A stretch of DNA of 21,818 nucleotides from CBDDRG01 sp051306415 (lineage in GTDB: Bacteria; Pseudomonadota; Gammaproteobacteria; Pseudomonadales; Porticoccaceae). Made by a program: the position numbers and the translations under genes. Of this stretch, positions 15,475-21,818 are shown piece after piece. Below the pieces are notes generated by a model that saw only the letters and a program-made list of their open reading frames with translations, was not told where the DNA came from and did not search any database. Location of the stretch: positions 1 to 21,818 of the forward strand of contig JBPPNE010000309.1 of the NCBI GenBank assembly GCA_051306415.1. The letters are read 5' to 3'. The stretch's first letter is position 1. Every line of letters begins with the position of its first letter.

Positions 15475-16767
15475 GTGGAAAACGTGAAAGATACCTTGAG
15501 CGCGGATGCGCTCAGCAGTGATGACCAGCTCGCGCTGGGGCTTGCCGTGGCCTTCGCCCTCGGCGCACTGATCGGCATCCAGCGCGGCTGGCAATACCGC
15601 GAGCGGGAGTCGGGGCAACGCGTGGCGGGTATCAGAACCCATGCGCTGGTAGGCCTTTTCGGGGGCTTGAGCGTGGCGTTAAGCCATCAACTGGGCTCGT
15701 GGGCGTTCAACCTTTCCCTCGTCAGCGTGACAGTTCTTGCCGTTGCCGGTTACCGCGCGCAGGCCGCTGAACACAAGGATTACAGCATTACCGGCGCGGT
15801 GGGCTTGCTATTGACCTTCGTTTTCGGCGCATTGGCGGTGCTGGGGCAGATCGCGATCGCCGCTACCGCAGCGGTCATCACCGCGCTGGTTCTCGACAAC
15901 AAGGAGGAAATTCACGGCGCGCTGCGCAAGCTCCGCGACAATGAGCTCGATGCCGGCCTGAAGCTGCTGCTGATTTCGGTGGTGATATTGCCGCTGCTGC
16001 CAAACCAGGGCTTTGGCCCCAGCGGGGCGGTCAACCCCTACGAGGTCTGGTGGATGGTGGTGTTGATCGCGTCGATCTCTTTTGTCGGCTATTTTGCAAT
16101 CCGCTGGGGCGGTACCGAGAAGGGCATCCTGTTCACCAGCCTGTTTGCGGGCCTGAGCTCCTCCACCGCGCTGACCTTGCATTTCTCTCGTCTGGCGCGG
16201 GACAACGCGGATCTGCGCCGGCTTCTGGGCGCTGGCCTGCTGCTGGGCTGCGCCGTCATGTTTCCGCGGATGCTGATCTATTGCGTGCTGATCAATCGCG
16301 CACTGCTGCCGGAGTTGGCCATCCCACTGCTGACGATGATGCTGGCGCTAATGGTACCCGCACTGGTGATCTGGTGGCGCCAGCGCCGGATCGCGCCGAT
16401 CAAGCGACTCGACAGCCACCAAAACCCCCTCGATCTGAAATCCGCATTCGGGTTCGCAGTGCTGCTGGTACTGGTGCTGGTGGCGACCGAGATGATGAAA
16501 AGCTGGATGGGTGATCGCGGCATCTATCTTCTGGCCGCGCTATCCGGCGTCGGCGACGTCGATGCCATCACGCTGTCGCTGACACGGCTCTCTCAACAGG
16601 GCTTGAACGCGCACACGGCAATAGTTGGCATCGTCCTGGCGGCCGCGGTCAACAATCTGGTGAAGGTGGCGATGGCTGGCGCCATTGGTGGTTTATCCCT
16701 GGCCGCCTGGGTTGTCGGGCCGATGCTGCTTTCATCCGTACTGGGATTGCTTATCGCCTGGTGGTAA
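15475..16767 (+). CDS. MgtC/DUF4010 family integral membrane protein
   Basis: This membrane protein of about 430 residues has an N-terminal MgtC-like domain (QLALGLAVAFALGALIGIQRGW and IRTHALVGLFGG) followed by a DUF4010-type membrane domain. The latter includes ILFTSLFAGLSSSTALT and a late GDVDAITLSLTRLSQQG segment. Around ten or more helices are visible. Members are predicted inner-membrane transporters or regulators, possibly linked to Mg2+ homeostasis; the substrate is not established. I place the start at GTG 15475 because residues before it come from the antisense reading of the transglutaminase remnant, and homologues begin just before the first helix. GTG 15484 is an alternative; neither has a strong ribosome site. 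It ends 126 bp before the CinA-type gene on the same strand. Confidence 0.8.
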   Translation: MENVKDTLSADALSSDDQLALGLAVAFALGALIGIQRGWQYRERESGQRVAGIRTHALVGLFGGLSVALSHQLGSWAFNLSLVSVTVLAVAGYRAQAAEHKDYSITGAVGLLLTFVFGALAVLGQIAIAATAAVITALVLDNKEEIHGALRKLRDNELDAGLKLLLISVVILPLLPNQGFGPSGAVNPYEVWWMVVLIASISFVGYFAIRWGGTEKGILFTSLFAGLSSSTALTLHFSRLARDNADLRRLLGAGLLLGCAVMFPRMLIYCVLINRALLPELAIPLLTMMLALMVPALVIWWRQRRIAPIKRLDSHQNPLDLKSAFGFAVLLVLVLVATEMMKSWMGDRGIYLLAALSGVGDVDAITLSLTRLSQQGLNAHTAIVGIVLAAAVNNLVKVAMAGAIGGLSLAAWVVGPMLLSSVLGLLIAWW

Positions 16768-16893
16768 CAGCAAACCCTCGAATTATGCTCTGCTACCATC
16801 GGCTCAGGTCATACTTTCGCGAGCTATCATTTCGATGCATTTGCCACAGCCCCATTGCCGCAGCCGCCCTTGCCACAACCCGGAGATAACCTC

Positions 16894-17400
16894 ATGAACA
16901 CTGCAACCGCCAATGCCCTGACCGCCCTGGCGCTGCCCGTGGCCCATCACCTGAAGGCCGCTGGCCACAGCATCGGGGTGTGCGAATCCGCCGCCGGCGG
17001 CCTGATCGCCGCCGCGCTGGTATCGATTCCCAACGCGTCGAGCTATTTCGTCGGCGGCGCCGTGGTCTACACGCTCGACGCCCGCCGCGAACTGCTGGGT
17101 ATCTCCGAGGCTGACATGGCGGGCATACGCGGGGCCACCGAGGCCTACGCTATCCTCTGTGCCCGGACCCTGCGCGAGAAACTGAACTGCACCTGGGCGC
17201 TGGCCGAGACTGGGGCCACCGGGCCGACCGGCAACCCCTATGGCGATCCGCCAGGGCATGCCTGCTTTGCGGTGTCGGGCCCGGTGGAAAGTTGCCTCAC
17301 CATCGTCACCGGCAACAGCGACCGAGAGGCCAACATGTGGGCCTTTGCCCATGCCGCGCTGCAATTTCTTGACGAATGCGTGGTCGCGCACCGGTCGTAA
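16894..17400 (+). CDS. CinA C-terminal-type nicotinamide-nucleotide amidohydrolase (PncC-like)
   Basis: This soluble protein of 168 residues corresponds to the stand-alone C-terminal domain of CinA. That domain deamidates nicotinamide mononucleotide to nicotinate mononucleotide in the pyridine nucleotide salvage cycle. The family landmarks are present: the ESxxGGLIAA motif (ESAAGGLIAA, S32), the GGAVVYT strand, and the AETGATGPTGNPYGDPPG loop. The usual family sequence is ESCTGG, so the Cys-Thr pair is Ala-Ala here, while the Ser and glycines are kept. I chose the ATG at 16894, which has GGAG about 8 nt upstream, over the in-frame ATG at 16855. It converges with the transglutaminase gene across 152 bp. 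The altered motif could mean a divergent subfamily with different substrate preference. Confidence 0.83.
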   Translation: MNTATANALTALALPVAHHLKAAGHSIGVCESAAGGLIAAALVSIPNASSYFVGGAVVYTLDARRELLGISEADMAGIRGATEAYAILCARTLREKLNCTWALAETGATGPTGNPYGDPPGHACFAVSGPVESCLTIVTGNSDREANMWAFAHAALQFLDECVVAHRS

Positions 17401-17552
17401 ATCAAGCCGGCCACACAGCTCGGTGTGAAAACGGATGTTCGTTTCACAGTCAGTAACGTTGGCCCTATTGAACTTGCGACAGCAGATAGTTGACGACTGG
17501 TAGCGCCCGCCGGACAGTGCGTGATCGCGCGACTTTTTTGATGCTTGAGCGT

Positions 17553-18377
17553 CTAGCTGTTTTGCGGAATGGTTTTAACTTCGTCGGTCCACACCCGGAA
17601 GCTCTTCAGCGTGTTCGGACCGAAGGTGCTGGTTAATGCGACATCGGCGGCGTCGCGACCGCGCGCAATCAACACGCGACCTCTGCGCGGTGTATTGTTG
17701 CGTGGATCGAAGGTGTGCCATTGACCGCCCAGGTAGACTTCCATCCAGGCGGCGAAATCCATCGGCGCGTAGGGTGGCGGCAGGCCAATGTCACTGAGAT
17801 AACCGGTGCAATAGCGCGCCGGAATATTCATGCAGCGGCAGAAAGCGATGGCCAGATGGGTGAAATCCCGGCACACGCCGGCGCGCTCGTTGAAGGCTTC
17901 CCAAGCGGTTTTGGTGGGACGGGCGTGCTCGTAGCCAAACTGGATGTGGCGGTGGACGAAGTCGCAGATCGCCTGCACGCGCCACCAGCCGGTTGGGACC
18001 TTGTCAAACAGGCTCCAGGCCACCTCCGACAACTGATCGGTCTCGCAATAGCGACTGCCGAGCAGGAACACCAGGGTTTCCTCGGGGAGATTCTGCACCG
18101 GATGCTGTTGGGCGGAACCCACGACCGGGTCCGGCTCGCCGCTGTCGTTGATGACCGCATTGGTGGACAGCCGCAGCTCGCCGGGAGGCGCGACGATGCG
18201 ACTGCACCAGTTGCCAAAGCCGTCGCGGTAGGCGGTGAGCGGGATGGACGGGCTGGTGATCAGATGGTCGGGAATCACGATGTCGGAGACCCGGGTGAAG
18301 TGGATGCTCAGGGTGACGATTATCGGTGTGGGTTGCGGGCAGTCGTAGATCAATTCGTAACCTAGTTGGATCTGCAT
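17553..18377 (-). CDS. Transglutaminase-like protein with altered catalytic His position
   Basis: This 274-residue protein has an N-terminal beta-rich domain (about 1-75) and a papain-like transglutaminase core (about 100-230). The nucleophile motif is intact (GVCRDFTH, C169), and so is the distal Asp in TFDPRNN (D224). The His that normally precedes AW in the HAW motif is Ala (MDFAAWMEVYLGG, A209). The stretch RGRDAADVALTSTFG is a subfamily signature near the C-terminus. Bacterial members act as peptidases or amidases of unknown substrate. The changed His position may be a subfamily trait or loss of activity. AGAGG precedes the ATG. It lies 73 bp downstream of eutC on the same strand with no obvious terminator, so co-transcription is possible though a functional link is not evident. 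A decayed relative lies at 15125-15420. Confidence 0.85.
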   Translation of the reverse strand: MQIQLGYELIYDCPQPTPIIVTLSIHFTRVSDIVIPDHLITSPSIPLTAYRDGFGNWCSRIVAPPGELRLSTNAVINDSGEPDPVVGSAQQHPVQNLPEETLVFLLGSRYCETDQLSEVAWSLFDKVPTGWWRVQAICDFVHRHIQFGYEHARPTKTAWEAFNERAGVCRDFTHLAIAFCRCMNIPARYCTGYLSDIGLPPPYAPMDFAAWMEVYLGGQWHTFDPRNNTPRRGRVLIARGRDAADVALTSTFGPNTLKSFRVWTDEVKTIPQNS

Positions 18378-18450
18378 GGTGAACCTCTTTGCTGTTTAGC
18401 GTCTGATAAGCTGGGGCGAGCACGTCGTCGACGGCGCGCAATGCGGTCGT

Positions 18451-19320
18451 TCATTTGCCGGATTGGAACTGTTCCGGATGGAGTGGGCTCAATTTCGGCA
18501 GCACGGTTCTGCCTGTAGGTGTCGGCTCGTCTGGGGCCGGCGCCGCGGGCGTCTCACCGGTGGCCAGCAAGCGGCCGCTGGCCAAACTGTCATCCTTGAG
18601 CGCGATACCTGAGAGCTGCCGCCGCAGTGACTCCCGCACCAGATAGGCGAGTCGGTCGGCGGCAAGCGTATAGGCCAATCCCTGCGGGCGAACGTTGGAT
18701 ATGCAGTTGCGCTCGCTGTCCATGCGCCCGACCCTGGGCGCAAAGGTCAGGTAGATGCCGAGACTGTCCGGCGCGGTCAGACCGGGGCGCTCACCGATCA
18801 GCACTATCACCAGACGCGCGCTCAATGCCTCGCCGATGTCATCACCCAGCGCCACCCGACCCTGCTCCGCCACTATCACCGGTACGCTGTCGGAGTTGAC
18901 AGCAAGACGCCCACAAAATTCCTGCAACAGCGGCGGCGCATGACGTTGGATCGCGATGGCTGATAGTCCGTCGGCGATGACCACGGCAAAATCAGGGTCG
19001 GAACGCCGCTGCTGAAGCAGCGCGCGCGATGCCGTTGTCAGCCGGCGACCGAGATCGGGGCGGAGCAGATAACTGTGGCGATCCGGCGCCTGGCTCGCCA
19101 CGTGCAGTACCTCAAAGCCGGCCGCTTCCAGTTCAATCTGCAAGGCTTCCACGTCCAGTGGATGGTGCACCGCATCGCAGGCCTGGGCATGGTCGAGGCC
19201 AAAGCGCAACACTTCCGTGGTCGGCAGGCTGGAGCCGACCCGGCCGAGCGCAATGCGCGCCGAGGTGTAGACACGCAACTCCTCCCAAGGATCGTTATGC
19301 GCAAGCCGGGGCGGTTTCAA
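18451..19320 (-). CDS. eutC: Ethanolamine ammonia-lyase small subunit
   Basis: This is the light subunit of adenosylcobalamin-dependent ethanolamine ammonia-lyase, which converts ethanolamine to acetaldehyde and ammonia. The 289 residues begin near DPWEELRVYTSARIALGR and contain VVIADGLSAIAIQRHAPPLL and the family's C-terminal signature GERPGLTAPDSLGIYLTFAP, followed by DSERNCISNVRP (201-212). The start is a TTG at 19320 that overlaps the eutB stop as TTGA, with GGAGGG just upstream; no ATG or GTG fits. Translation is therefore probably coupled to eutB. After the conserved core it has a proline-rich tail of about 45 residues (245-289) that I do not recognise from typical EutC proteins. It follows eat and eutB in one operon. 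Confidence 0.9.
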   Translation of the reverse strand: MKPPRLAHNDPWEELRVYTSARIALGRVGSSLPTTEVLRFGLDHAQACDAVHHPLDVEALQIELEAAGFEVLHVASQAPDRHSYLLRPDLGRRLTTASRALLQQRRSDPDFAVVIADGLSAIAIQRHAPPLLQEFCGRLAVNSDSVPVIVAEQGRVALGDDIGEALSARLVIVLIGERPGLTAPDSLGIYLTFAPRVGRMDSERNCISNVRPQGLAYTLAADRLAYLVRESLRRQLSGIALKDDSLASGRLLATGETPAAPAPDEPTPTGRTVLPKLSPLHPEQFQSGK

Positions 19321-20711
19321 ACGCCCTCCGCTAACTGGGGCAAGCCCCGCAGCAGTTGATGACCTGCGCCGATTTCCCGCGGCTTGCCGGCAGTGGTGGT
19401 GATCTCCATCGCGCGCAGCCAGGCGTCGAACTCCGGTGCCCGCCTGAGGCCCAGCAGCTCGCGCAGATAGAGCCCATCGTGAAAGGAACTGCTCTGGTAG
19501 TTGAGCATGATGTCGTCGGCGCCGGGCACGCCCATGATGAAGGTGACGCCGGCGGTGCCGAGCAGTGTCAGCAGCGTATCCATGTCGTCCTGATCGGCCT
19601 CGGCATGGTTGGTGTAGCAGACATCGCAGCCCATCGGCAGCCCCAGCAGCTTGCCGCAAAAATGGTCTTCGAGCCCGGCGCGGATAATCTGCTTACCGTC
19701 GTACAGATATTCCGGGCCGATAAAGCCGACCACGGTGTTGACCAGCAGCGGCCGGAAGGCGCGGGCGACGGCGTAGGCACGGGTTTCGCAGGTTTGCTGA
19801 TCGACGCCGTGGTGCGCATTGGCCGACAGCGCGCTGCCCTGGCCGGTCTCGAAATACATGACATTGTCGCCAATCGTGCCCCGCTTTAGACCCAAGGCGG
19901 CGTCGTGGGCCTCGCGCAGCAGCGCCAGCGAAATGCCAAAACTCTTGTTCGCCTGCTCGGTACCGGCGATGGACTGGAACACCAGATCCACCGGCAACCC
20001 CTGCTCGATCGCCTGAATTTGCGTGGTGACATGGGTGAGCACGCAACTCTGCATGGGTATCGCGAAACGCTCGCGCACCTCGTCCAGCATCCGCCACAGC
20101 CGCGCCAAGGTTGGCAGCGCATCGCTGGCCGGATTGATGCCGACGGTGGCATCGCCGCAACCGTAGAGCAGACCATCGAGCAGGCTCCCCGCGATGCCGC
20201 GCACATCATCGGTGGGATGGTTGGGTTGCAGGCGCACCGACAGATGGCCGGGCAGACCGATGGTGTTGCGAAAGCGCGTGATCACCGAACACTTTTTTGC
20301 CGCCAGAATCAGATCCTGGTTGCGCATCAGCTTGCTGACCGCCGCCGCCATTTCCGGGGTGATACCGGGCGCGACCGCGGTCAGCGTCGCGCTGTCGGTG
20401 CTGTCGAGCAGCAGCCAGTCGCGAAAGTCACCGACGGCCAAATGGCGGAGGGGGGCGAAGGCGCGCGCGTCGTGGCTGTCGATAATCAGCCGTGTGACCT
20501 CGTCCGCTTCATAGGGAATGACGACTTCATCGAGAAAACGCTGGAGCGGCACTTCTGCCAGAGCCAGCCGCGCCGCCATGCACTCCTCGCGGCTGTTCGC
20601 GCCGACGCCCGCCAGCGTATCGCCGGAACGGGCCGGGCTCGCCTTGGCGAGCAGCGTGCGCAGATCGTCGAAGCGATAATTGCGGATGCCGACGCTGGTC
20701 TGGTACGACAT
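19317..20711 (-). CDS. eutB: Ethanolamine ammonia-lyase large subunit
   Basis: This is the heavy, catalytic subunit of ethanolamine ammonia-lyase: 464 residues, against about 453 in the enteric enzymes. It forms a TIM barrel that binds ethanolamine and generates the adenosyl radical together with EutC. Clear family blocks are SREECMAARLALAEVPLQRF, FRNTIGLPGHLSVRLQPNHP, DGLLYGCGDATVGINP, MYFETGQGSALSANAHHG and LPMGCDVCYTNHAEADQDDM. All look intact, so the enzyme is probably functional. The start at ATG 20711 gives a normal N-terminus; only a weak GGGA precedes it. It lies 24 bp after the permease gene and overlaps eutC by 3 bp. No shell proteins, EutA reactivase or aldehyde dehydrogenase are in view. 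Confidence 0.96.
   Translation of the reverse strand: MSYQTSVGIRNYRFDDLRTLLAKASPARSGDTLAGVGANSREECMAARLALAEVPLQRFLDEVVIPYEADEVTRLIIDSHDARAFAPLRHLAVGDFRDWLLLDSTDSATLTAVAPGITPEMAAAVSKLMRNQDLILAAKKCSVITRFRNTIGLPGHLSVRLQPNHPTDDVRGIAGSLLDGLLYGCGDATVGINPASDALPTLARLWRMLDEVRERFAIPMQSCVLTHVTTQIQAIEQGLPVDLVFQSIAGTEQANKSFGISLALLREAHDAALGLKRGTIGDNVMYFETGQGSALSANAHHGVDQQTCETRAYAVARAFRPLLVNTVVGFIGPEYLYDGKQIIRAGLEDHFCGKLLGLPMGCDVCYTNHAEADQDDMDTLLTLLGTAGVTFIMGVPGADDIMLNYQSSSFHDGLYLRELLGLRRAPEFDAWLRAMEITTTAGKPREIGAGHQLLRGLPQLAEGV
19324..19329 (-). promoter_or_regulatory. Ribosome binding site GGAGGG for eutC, inside eutB
   Basis: GGAGGG lies in the last codons of eutB, 3 nt before the TTG at 19320. Spacing is short, but it is the only candidate and supports a TTG start coupled to the eutB stop codon. 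Confidence 0.65.
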
Positions 20712-20735
20712 CGTGTGGGATCCCGTAAAGTCACG

Positions 20736-21818
20736 TCAGGGCGCGGTTCTGGCTAGCAGCGCATCGGCCGGGGCGGCGGCGCGGTGGTGGCCGGTGACCT
20801 GAAAATAACCAAAACCCACTGCCAGGAAGCCGATAAAGATCAGCCCGATCTGGAGATTGAACCAGAACATCGCGACCAGGCATAGCAGCGCCAACCCCAG
20901 CGCAATGGCGGGCACCAGCGGATAGCCCGGCGCCACGAAGCTGCGCTCCAGCCCGGGCTCGCTGCGGCGCAATGCGAACAGGCTGAGCATACTCATGATG
21001 TACATGGTGATCGCGCCAAAGACTGACATGGTGATCATCGCGGCCGTCAACGTCATGACACCGAAGGTGATCAGGCTGTCGCTGTAGATCGCGATGATGC
21101 CGATCACACCGCCGGCGATGATTGCTCGATGTGGCGTCTGGAAGCGTGACAGCTTCGCCAGACTCTTCGGCAGATAGCCCGCTCGCGCCAGCGCAAAGAA
21201 CTGCCGCGAATAGCCGAGGATGATGCCGTGAAAGCTCGCCACCAGGCCAAACAGGCCGATCCACACCAGCATGTGCAGCCAGCCGGAGCTGTCGCCGACC
21301 ACCATTTTCATCGCCTGCGGCAGTGGGTCGTTGATACCCGCCAGCGCGGTCCAGTCGCCGACGCCGCCGGCCAGAATCATCACGCCGAGGGCGAGAAACA
21401 CCAGCGTCAGAATACCGCTGATATAGGCCTTGGGAATGGTGCGCTTCGGGTCCTTGGCTTCCTCCGCCGCCATCGCCGCGCCCTCGATGGCGAGAAAGAA
21501 CCAGATCGCAAACGGAATCGCGGCAAAGATGCCCGAGACCGCCGCACCGCTGAACGCATTGCTGCCGGCCCAACCATTCAGCACAAAGTTGCTGAAGCTG
21601 AACCCCGGTGCCACCACGCCCATGAACACCAGCAATTCACCCACCGCGAGCAGCGTCACCACCAGTTCGAAGGTCGCAGCGATCGCCACCCCGAGAATAT
21701 TCAGGGTGACGAAAATCACATAGGCGCCCACCGCCGCGTGCTTGGGGTCCAGCGCCGGAAACTGCACATTGAGATAGGCGCCGATGGCCATCGCAATCGC
21801 CGGTGGCGCGAACACGAA
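20736..21818 (-). CDS. eat: Ethanolamine permease, APC superfamily (N-terminus off window)
   Basis: This is an amino acid/polyamine/organocation family permease missing its N-terminal segment; 360 residues remain, against a usual length of about 450-480. The open frame runs to the window edge with FVFAPPAIAMAIGAYLN, so the true start lies beyond 21818. About nine or ten membrane helices are visible. The IWFFLAIEGAAMAAEEAKDP motif is characteristic of APC permeases, and the FHGIILGYSRQFFALARAGYLP motif is typical of the ethanolamine permease group. It lies 24 bp upstream of eutB on the same strand, so it is the uptake component of a compact ethanolamine operon. The substrate is inferred from this context plus family resemblance. 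Confidence 0.9.
   Translation of the reverse strand, partial: FVFAPPAIAMAIGAYLNVQFPALDPKHAAVGAYVIFVTLNILGVAIAATFELVVTLLAVGELLVFMGVVAPGFSFSNFVLNGWAGSNAFSGAAVSGIFAAIPFAIWFFLAIEGAAMAAEEAKDPKRTIPKAYISGILTLVFLALGVMILAGGVGDWTALAGINDPLPQAMKMVVGDSSGWLHMLVWIGLFGLVASFHGIILGYSRQFFALARAGYLPKSLAKLSRFQTPHRAIIAGGVIGIIAIYSDSLITFGVMTLTAAMITMSVFGAITMYIMSMLSLFALRRSEPGLERSFVAPGYPLVPAIALGLALLCLVAMFWFNLQIGLIFIGFLAVGFGYFQVTGHHRAAAPADALLARTAP

Noticed and set aside
16827..16895. Minus-strand 22-residue frame MRLSPGCGKGGCGNGAVANA overlapping the CinA gene start
   Set aside because: The Cys-Gly pattern comes from three imperfect TTGCC-CA-CC repeats on the plus strand. It has no clear ribosome site and lies antisense to a well-supported gene start.
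18451..19659. A 402-residue EutC beginning at ATG 19659
   Set aside because: The first 113 codons lie out of frame inside eutB and resemble nothing in EutC; the family N-terminus begins at the TTG at 19320.

Overview
The window is a chromosomal segment of a GC-rich proteobacterium, most likely a gammaproteobacterium. That assignment rests on gene families and coding style: a persulfide dioxygenase-rhodanese fusion, a LysM/FecR protein next to a CHASE2 c-di-GMP protein, and a compact eat-eutB-eutC operon. No rRNA, tRNA, CRISPR array or prophage is visible. Most intact genes have clear ribosome binding sites and recognisable families.

Layout. At 1-262 lies the right end of an IS5-family insertion sequence, followed by intergenic hairpins and a dispersed repeat (314-422). 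Positions 477-4300 hold a minus-strand run, in transcription order: TauE/SafE-type exporter, ferritin-like diiron protein, MFS transporter, persulfide dioxygenase-rhodanese fusion. This looks like a sulfane-sulfur and sulfite handling module. Divergent from it is an alanine dehydrogenase gene broken by an 8-bp tandem duplication (4570-5663). Next on the plus strand come a secreted LysM/FecR gene with an in-frame stop (5894-7600), an intact CHASE2-PAS-GGDEF-EAL protein (7631-10480) and a polyphosphate kinase 2 (10592-11338). A convergent RND/MMPL-type exporter fills 11393-13813.

The second half has a membrane-anchored Mrr-like nuclease with a zinc ribbon (14255-15124), a decayed minus-strand transglutaminase copy (about 15125-15420), a MgtC/DUF4010 membrane protein (15475-16767) and a CinA C-terminal-type amidohydrolase (16894-17400). 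A minus-strand block follows: an intact transglutaminase-like protein (17553-18377), then eutC, eutB and the ethanolamine permease eat, whose N-terminus runs off the right edge. The eut set imports ethanolamine and cleaves it to acetaldehyde and ammonia with adenosylcobalamin, with no microcompartment genes in view.

The most notable pattern is gene decay. Three loci within 21.8 kb are disrupted by three different kinds of lesion: an 8-bp duplication, a point nonsense codon, and multiple frameshifts with loss of the catalytic Cys. All three can be read directly in the sequence. I see no clearly new multi-gene system. The best candidates for a second look are the LysM/FecR plus CHASE2 signalling pair with its broken first gene, the transmembrane Mrr nuclease, and several structured intergenic elements with no assigned role.
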